Assembly: GCA_001778785.1 (NCBI GenBank) | Contig: MFIE01000027.1 | Coordinates: forward strand, 8,243 to 25,529 | Direction: 5' to 3' | Source: Candidatus Giovannonibacteria bacterium RIFCSPLOWO2_01_FULL_46_13 | Lineage (GTDB): Bacteria > Patescibacteriota > Minisyncoccia > JACPKW01 > UBA11713 | Length of the DNA stretch: 17,287 nucleotides | Shown here: piece by piece, positions 13,700-17,287 of the stretch | Numbering within the stretch: the first letter of the stretch is position 1 | Layout of the letters: every line of letters begins with the position of its first letter | Program-made: the position numbers and the translations under genes | Notes under the pieces: model-generated | Told to the model about the DNA's origin: nothing | Seen by the model: the letters and a program-made list of their open reading frames with translations, nothing else | Databases searched by the model: none

Positions 13700-14576
13700 C
13701 TTGAGAATTCTTTAAACCTGCCCATGAGATAAATTCGTTCAAAACCTTCCGTTTAAATAACCAAGCCCTTCCTAGCCAAGGCCCAAATATCATGGCTTTA
13801 CGATAAAAAGGGATCACCGGAGAAGTGATATGGCGCGTTAAAATTGTCCAAAGATAATTTGTATGGGGAAAACTATAGTCATAATATCCCCCAAGATAGG
13901 CATGGCGAACTTTGAGCGGTTGAGGATTTCTGTATTTGGCATGTAAAAATTCTTTTACCGAGTAAAATTTTGTGCCAAGCGCGGCTTCCGAAATGAGAAT
14001 TACAGTGTCTTCAATCGAACTCGGCTTTAATCGTTTATACAACCTAGCAAGGTATTCCCGCCTCCACAGTGCAAATTCATAAATTGGGTTTGATTTTGAC
14101 GCGAGCATAGTGCGATATAACTTTAGATTGCTCATGTCGGTAAAGTTATGATAACCGCCGGGAGCGTCTTCTGGTTCAACTTTATCATCACGAATAGCCT
14201 TGAAGTGGCTCATAGCCGCTCCGTAGTCAGGATTTTTCTCAAGAGCCTCAATCATTTTTTCAATAAATGTTGGGGCCCACCAATCATCATGAGAAGCCCA
14301 CATAAAATATTCAGCGCTCGATTTATTCAAAACAAACGCGGCGTTACGAACGAAACCGATATTTTCGGGCTGCCTAAAATATTTAATTCGATTATCTTTT
14401 TCCTGATAATTCTTTATAATCTCTTCTGTGTTGTCAGTTGAAGCGTTATCGGAAATTAAAAATTCAAAATTCTTATGAGTCTGGGCCAAAAGAGAATCTA
14501 GGGAAACATGGAGCCTTTCCGACCCATTCCTCACAGGCATCCCTATTGTCACAAACTTTTCCTTATCTATAGTCAT
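13689..14576 (-). CDS. Family 2 (GT-A) glycosyltransferase
   Basis: A 295-residue soluble glycosyltransferase. The N-terminal GT-A nucleotide-binding pattern is plain: VTIGMPVRNGSERLHVSLDS (9-28), FLISDNASTDNTEEII (39-54), ENIGFVRNAA (71-80) and the metal-binding acidic pair in WASHDDWW (93-100; Asp97, Asp98). It should transfer one sugar from a nucleotide donor to the growing glycan or a lipid carrier on the cytoplasmic side. The acceptor half (residues 100-295) has no membrane segments. The ATG shares one base with the stop of the CDP-glucose dehydratase gene (TAATG), so the two are translationally coupled. Donor and linkage cannot be predicted. Two 60-base lines sampled here and just downstream contain only 20 and 21 G+C, clearly AT-richer than the 16-17 kb end. 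Confidence 0.9.
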   Translation of the reverse strand: MTIDKEKFVTIGMPVRNGSERLHVSLDSLLAQTHKNFEFLISDNASTDNTEEIIKNYQEKDNRIKYFRQPENIGFVRNAAFVLNKSSAEYFMWASHDDWWAPTFIEKMIEALEKNPDYGAAMSHFKAIRDDKVEPEDAPGGYHNFTDMSNLKLYRTMLASKSNPIYEFALWRREYLARLYKRLKPSSIEDTVILISEAALGTKFYSVKEFLHAKYRNPQPLKVRHAYLGGYYDYSFPHTNYLWTILTRHITSPVIPFYRKAMIFGPWLGRAWLFKRKVLNEFISWAGLKNSQDAK

Positions 14577-15655
14577 TATTTCGAAAAGAATGAATCAATC
14601 TGATTTTTAGTAAATTCCACCGGATCATTTTTTTTCTCGTAGAAGTTTTTATACCAATCGAAAGTAAAATTTAAATTCGAAACAAAATCGAGCCTGGGGC
14701 GCCAGCTCAAAATTGATTTTGCTTTAACTATATCAAGTTTCAAAAGTCCGGCTTCGGGCTTGGAATCATCAGGTTCAACACTATAGCTCCCTTTTCCCAA
14801 GAGACCAATTCCCTTTTTGACAAGCTCCTCAACAGAAACAAAACTTTCATCATGCGGCCCAAAATTCCAGGCACCGATAGCTGATTTATCCCCTTCATAT
14901 AACTTTTTAGCAAGGAGGATATATCCGGAAACAGGCTCTAACACGTGTTCCCACGGGCGCACACTTCGAGGGAAGCGGATCGCGACAGGTTCGTTTTTTT
15001 CATAAACCGCGCGTACGATATCCGGAACAACGCGATAATTCGCCCAGTCTCCTCCTCCAATAACATTGCCAGCGCGACCGGTTGCGACTAGGGTGTTGTG
15101 TTTCGAACCGAAATGCTCGGGATGCAGAAATGACTGCACATAAGAATTTATAACTATGTCGGCGGCGGCCTTAGAAGCAGAATAAGGTTCTTTGCCGCCA
15201 ATCAAGTCATTCTCGCGATAAGAATGCACCCATTCCTTATTTTCATAAACTTTATCAGAAGTTATCATCACAGCAGATTTCGCAGAGCCTACTTCCTTTA
15301 TAGCGTGCAAAATATTTGCTGTTCCCAAAATATTCGTGGCGTAGGTTTTGAGAGGATCATTGTATCCCTCCCGCACAATAGCCTGCGCGGCTAGATGAAA
15401 TACGATCTCTGGTTTTTCTTTTTCAAAAATTTCTTTAACTTTATTAAAATCGTTGATATCTTGATAATAATTTACAACTTTCTTCTCTAAACCAAGAATT
15501 TCAAAAAGACTCGGCGAAGTATGCGGAGGTAAAGACACCCCAATTACTTCGGCGTCCCAATTCAATAAAACCTGGGCAAGCCAGGCTCCTTTGAATCCGG
15601 TATGTCCAGTTACCAAGACTCTCTTCCCGCGGAAAAACTCTCCAAAATTATCCAT
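14576..15655 (-). CDS. rfbG: CDP-glucose 4,6-dehydratase
   Basis: A 359-residue extended short-chain dehydrogenase that converts CDP-D-glucose to CDP-4-keto-6-deoxy-D-glucose, the entry to CDP-linked 6-deoxy and 3,6-dideoxy hexoses. It matches RfbG at full length: NAD-binding GHTGFKGAWL (17-26), VFHLAAQ (85-91), TSDKVYEN (132-139), the catalytic Y-x-x-x-K in PYSASK (157-162; Tyr158, Lys162), GRAGNVIGGGDWA (193-205) and RPWEHVLEPVSGYILLA (233-249). I start it at the ATG 15655-15653, because the N-terminus MDNFGEFFRGKRVLVTG fits the family and an earlier in-frame ATG (15676) falls inside the predicted -10 box. No SD is present. The partner genes rfbF (glucose-1-phosphate cytidylyltransferase) and rfbH are not in the window. 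Confidence 0.93.
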   Translation of the reverse strand: MDNFGEFFRGKRVLVTGHTGFKGAWLAQVLLNWDAEVIGVSLPPHTSPSLFEILGLEKKVVNYYQDINDFNKVKEIFEKEKPEIVFHLAAQAIVREGYNDPLKTYATNILGTANILHAIKEVGSAKSAVMITSDKVYENKEWVHSYRENDLIGGKEPYSASKAAADIVINSYVQSFLHPEHFGSKHNTLVATGRAGNVIGGGDWANYRVVPDIVRAVYEKNEPVAIRFPRSVRPWEHVLEPVSGYILLAKKLYEGDKSAIGAWNFGPHDESFVSVEELVKKGIGLLGKGSYSVEPDDSKPEAGLLKLDIVKAKSILSWRPRLDFVSNLNFTFDWYKNFYEKKNDPVEFTKNQIDSFFSK

Positions 15656-15672
15656 TGTTATATATAAATTAA

Positions 15673-15701
15673 ACATTACCCGATCGAGCTTTGTTTTTCA
15701 A
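15673..15701 (-). promoter_or_regulatory. Predicted promoter of the first glycan operon
   Basis: TTGAAA (15701-15696), a 17 bp spacer and TAATGT (15678-15673) on the minus strand, placed directly after the Nudix terminator T-run. The start would fall near 15666, about 10 bases before the rfbG ATG, leaving no room for a normal SD. The -35 matches the consensus at five of six positions, the -10 at three of six. The same TTGAAA-17 bp arrangement occurs before neuB. Confidence 0.4.
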
Positions 15702-15702
15702 G

Positions 15703-15738
15703 AAAAACCCCACGGGAAGCGCAAGACTTCCCGTGGGG
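15703..15738 (-). terminator. Intrinsic terminator after the Nudix gene
   Basis: CCCCACGGGAAG (15708-15719) pairs perfectly over 12 bp with 15727-15738, closing a 7-base loop. On the minus strand it is followed by TTTTT (15707-15703). It starts 6 bp after the Nudix stop codon (15744-15746) in the transcription direction, a classic rho-independent terminator. Confidence 0.88.
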
Positions 15739-15743
15739 ATTGA

Positions 15744-16445
15744 TCAAAGGATCTGAAGACCTTGATCGTCGAACAAATTGGCCTGATTTAACTTCGATTC
15801 TTTGACCGCCTTGTCCAGAGAATCGAAATCATCTGTCAGGTAACCATAGTCTTGATTCGGATAAACAACTCGCCACCTGCCTTCGGGCGCATTTTGAAGG
15901 CCATCCATCGTGATGCCTCTCTTGCTCCTGCGCATAGTTTTTTGACGAAGGAGGTACGCCCGGAGATGTTCAACGTATAGCTTATGGTTCTCGAGCGTAT
16001 CATCGGGAACCTCCGTCAAAGGGAAAAACCTTCCCCCGCTCGGTTCACCCTCGACTTCACAGAGGAAAAAGTTCGCGATGAAGTGGTTTATGATCCCGCA
16101 AGTTCGGTTGATGTTGAACCTTCTGATGAAAAAGTGGAATTTTAACGCGAGCCTGGTCTCTTTCGCGAGGACTCTCTTGATCCACTCTTCGTCGGATTCG
16201 CCAACCAAGACATATCCGCCCGGCATATGCCACCCTTCGTAATGTTCATCTTTCCGGCGCCACATCAAGACATTGTCCACGCCATCAATTTTCCGAACCA
16301 CGGCGAGTTCGCAAACCGCCATGGTAAGAATCGGGAAAAAACTTTCGAAAATTTTCGTCCCGGTTCTTCTCCATCCCACCTTCTTCTGAAGGCGCAAATA
16401 CTCCTTCTCCTCTTCTTCTGTAAATTCCGTAACTTCTGGTTGCAT
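15744..16445 (-). CDS. Nudix-fold protein, GDP-mannose mannosyl hydrolase-like, with C-terminal extension
   Basis: A 233-residue protein. The start at 16445 is set by a strong SD (AAGGAGG) 4 bp upstream; an in-frame ATG at 16481 lies inside the promoter. The Nudix region runs from about 38 to 165 with GWHMPGGYVLVGESDEEWIK (71-90) and RVLAKETRL (91-99). Against G-x5-E-x7-R-E-U-x-E-E-x-G-U, Gly77, Glu83, Arg91 and Glu96 are kept. The first two glutamates of the core are Val92 and Lys95, and the glycine is Arg98. Loss of those two glutamates is also seen, as I recall it, in GDP-mannose mannosyl hydrolases (GDPMH/WcaH), and the flanks (MPGG, HF-ANFFLCEV, ENHKLYVEHLRAYL) resemble that group. Residues about 188-233 form an extra small module (RWRVVYPNQDYGYLTDDFDS). 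Substrate unproven; an NDP-sugar hydrolase is the best guess. Confidence 0.75.
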   Translation of the reverse strand: MQPEVTEFTEEEEKEYLRLQKKVGWRRTGTKIFESFFPILTMAVCELAVVRKIDGVDNVLMWRRKDEHYEGWHMPGGYVLVGESDEEWIKRVLAKETRLALKFHFFIRRFNINRTCGIINHFIANFFLCEVEGEPSGGRFFPLTEVPDDTLENHKLYVEHLRAYLLRQKTMRRSKRGITMDGLQNAPEGRWRVVYPNQDYGYLTDDFDSLDKAVKESKLNQANLFDDQGLQIL

Positions 16446-16449
16446 AACC

Positions 16450-16456
16450 CCTCCTT
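16450..16456 (-). promoter_or_regulatory. Shine-Dalgarno site deciding the Nudix start
   Basis: AAGGAGG on the minus strand, 4 bp before the ATG at 16445. It is the strongest SD in the window. It rules against the longer reading frame start at 16481, which has no SD. Confidence 0.75.
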
Positions 16457-16471
16457 TTTCCGTTTCAGGGA

Positions 16472-16500
16472 ATACTAGCATTCAAAAAAGTGATGTGCAA
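16472..16500 (-). promoter_or_regulatory. Predicted promoter of the Nudix gene
   Basis: TTGCAC (16500-16495), exactly 17 bp, then TAGTAT (16477-16472) preceded by TGC, an extended -10 element. Transcription would begin near 16465, giving a leader of about 20 bases that contains the SD. It lies just after the terminator of the upstream gene. Confidence 0.5.
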
Positions 16501-16503
16501 GAT

Positions 16504-16542
16504 AAAACGCCCAGCTTACTCAAGGTAAGCTGGGCGTTTTTT
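16504..16542 (-). terminator. Strong hairpin terminator between the DUF218 and Nudix genes
   Basis: A perfect 16 bp stem (16504-16519 with 16525-16540) closes a 5-base loop. On the minus strand the stem itself ends in TTTT; on the plus strand it is followed by a run of six T. It lies 22 bp past the stop of the DUF218-like gene in the transcription direction and is probably able to work both ways. Confidence 0.88.
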
Positions 16543-16563
16543 AACGAAACCTGCTGAAGAAAA

Positions 16564-17277
16564 CTACTGGCCAATCTTCTCGCGCCGGTTGAGGTAGGCA
16601 ATAACCTCCGGAAAAGTGGCGTGCCGCGTGTACGTCGGCTTGCCATCCTTAAGCGGGGGCTCTTGGGCGTAGGCCACTTGGCGCACGTATTCTTCGGAAA
16701 TGTGCTCCTCGAGAGTTCCCTCCACGTCTTTTCCTCCGAGCGCAGTCTGCCCTCCCATAACCGGTTTCTTCATCACCTCTCCCCATCCAAGATTATGAAA
16801 CGTCAGGGCATGCACCTGTGGTTCAAAACCGGCTTCAGGCATAAGGGCCACAATCTGCTGAAAGCATCTCACAATGTGGTGCGGATAGGACGCGATCGTG
16901 AGGCGTGTCCACCCCTCTTTCTTGGCGAGCGCCAGGAAATTCCGGGACTCCGCGGCCGTGTGGGGCGACGCTGGCAAAATAACAATATCGGATTTTGGCA
17001 CCCTGCTTCTTTCCAAAAAATCTTGCCAAGCCTCGTAGCCATCGTATGCCAGATTTTTCTCCCGGCACTGCTCACGGGTGAGTCCATTCAGTACCACCAT
17101 TGGTAGCCCGCTGCAATAACACTCAACTGCGACCTGTAGCAGTCTTTTGTCCAGCGTGTCATCTCTCACGGGAGACCCGTGCACAAAGAGTGCGTCGCAT
17201 TTGACCATAGGATCGTTTCCGATCGCATTTTCCATCAACTTCTGCTCCAAAGCCGTCGGTTCCCATTTATCTGCCAT
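16564..17277 (-). CDS. DUF218/YdcF-like protein
   Basis: A 237-residue protein without a signal peptide or membrane segment. The core follows the DUF218 (YdcF/SanA/ElyC) pattern: KCDALFVHGS (26-35), repeated use of DKRLLQVAVECYCSGLPMVV (43-62), the region KSDIVILPASPHTAAESRNF (95-114), where relatives have a conserved S-x-x-T-x-x-N, and TIASYPHHIVRC (127-138), equivalent to the T-S-x-x-H-x-x-R motif. Membrane-bound relatives influence envelope or peptidoglycan metabolism, and YdcF binds S-adenosylmethionine; this soluble copy has an unknown substrate. The 80-residue C-terminal part (HNLGWGEVMKKPVMGGQ and after) is less typical. An AGGA lies 6 bp before the ATG. It is GC-rich (40 of 60 bases at 16921-16980) and ends in its own terminator, so it is probably not part of the glycan operon. 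Confidence 0.72.
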   Translation of the reverse strand: MADKWEPTALEQKLMENAIGNDPMVKCDALFVHGSPVRDDTLDKRLLQVAVECYCSGLPMVVLNGLTREQCREKNLAYDGYEAWQDFLERSRVPKSDIVILPASPHTAAESRNFLALAKKEGWTRLTIASYPHHIVRCFQQIVALMPEAGFEPQVHALTFHNLGWGEVMKKPVMGGQTALGGKDVEGTLEEHISEEYVRQVAYAQEPPLKDGKPTYTRHATFPEVIAYLNRREKIGQ

Positions 17278-17287
17278 TCCGTATCCT

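Noticed and set aside
15656..15676. Longer start for rfbG at 15676
   Set aside because: The ATG falls in the predicted -10 box, and the extra seven residues are not found in the family.
16446..16481. Longer Nudix start at 16481
   Set aside because: That ATG lies between the -35 and -10 elements and has no SD, while the ATG at 16445 has AAGGAGG.
1..17287. Recoding of TGA (as in some CPR lineages)
   Set aside because: TGA serves as the stop in clear ATGA overlaps, for example at 2225-2228 and 7336-7339, and none of the genes needs TGA read through.

Overview
The window is a bacterial surface-glycan biosynthesis locus. Sixteen protein genes are visible, all on the minus strand, so transcription runs from high to low coordinates. 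Genes are packed tightly, with 1, 4, 8 or 11 bp overlaps or very short gaps. TAA, TAG and TGA are all used as stops, so the standard code applies. Many genes lack a clear Shine-Dalgarno (SD) site, and some appear to start within a few bases of a plausible -10 box. This style, together with the divergent enzymes, would suit a Patescibacteria/CPR-type genome, but no lineage marker gene is present, so the assignment is a guess.

Layout in transcription order. (1) 17277-16564: a DUF218/YdcF-like protein, ending in a strong hairpin terminator. (2) 16445-15744: a Nudix protein with a degenerate Nudix box like that of GDP-mannose mannosyl hydrolases; it has its own promoter, SD and terminator. These two genes look GC-richer than what follows. 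(3) 15655-5415, first glycan operon: CDP-glucose 4,6-dehydratase, family 2 glycosyltransferase, SAM methyltransferase with a zinc-ribbon-like N-terminus, phytanoyl-CoA dioxygenase-like enzyme, second methyltransferase, nucleotide-sugar dehydrogenase fused to an N-terminal CBS pair, CMP-sialic-acid-type cytidylyltransferase, GT-B-like transferase, and two paralogous DMT/EamA-type membrane proteins. A hairpin terminator follows. (4) 5331-1, second glycan operon: SAF-less NeuB-type synthase, GT-B/glycerophosphotransferase-like protein, two overlapping methyltransferase genes, NeuC-type UDP-GlcNAc 2-epimerase, and the start of a second cytidylyltransferase cut by the window edge.

Together the genes encode a short nonulosonic (sialic-type) acid route: UDP-GlcNAc to ManNAc by NeuC, condensation with PEP by NeuB, CMP activation by NeuA. 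Alongside sit enzymes for a CDP-6-deoxyhexose and for a UDP-sugar uronic acid, three transferases, and tailoring enzymes (four methyltransferases and one Fe(II)/2-oxoglutarate oxygenase). No Wzx, Wzy or ABC exporter is in the window; the EamA pair is the only membrane-transport candidate.

The points most worth a second look are the NeuB lacking the C-terminal antifreeze (SAF) domain, the CBS-dehydrogenase fusion, the two closely related cytidylyltransferases in one locus, the EamA pair as possible glycan-carrier flippases, and the promoters overlapping terminators with near-leaderless starts.
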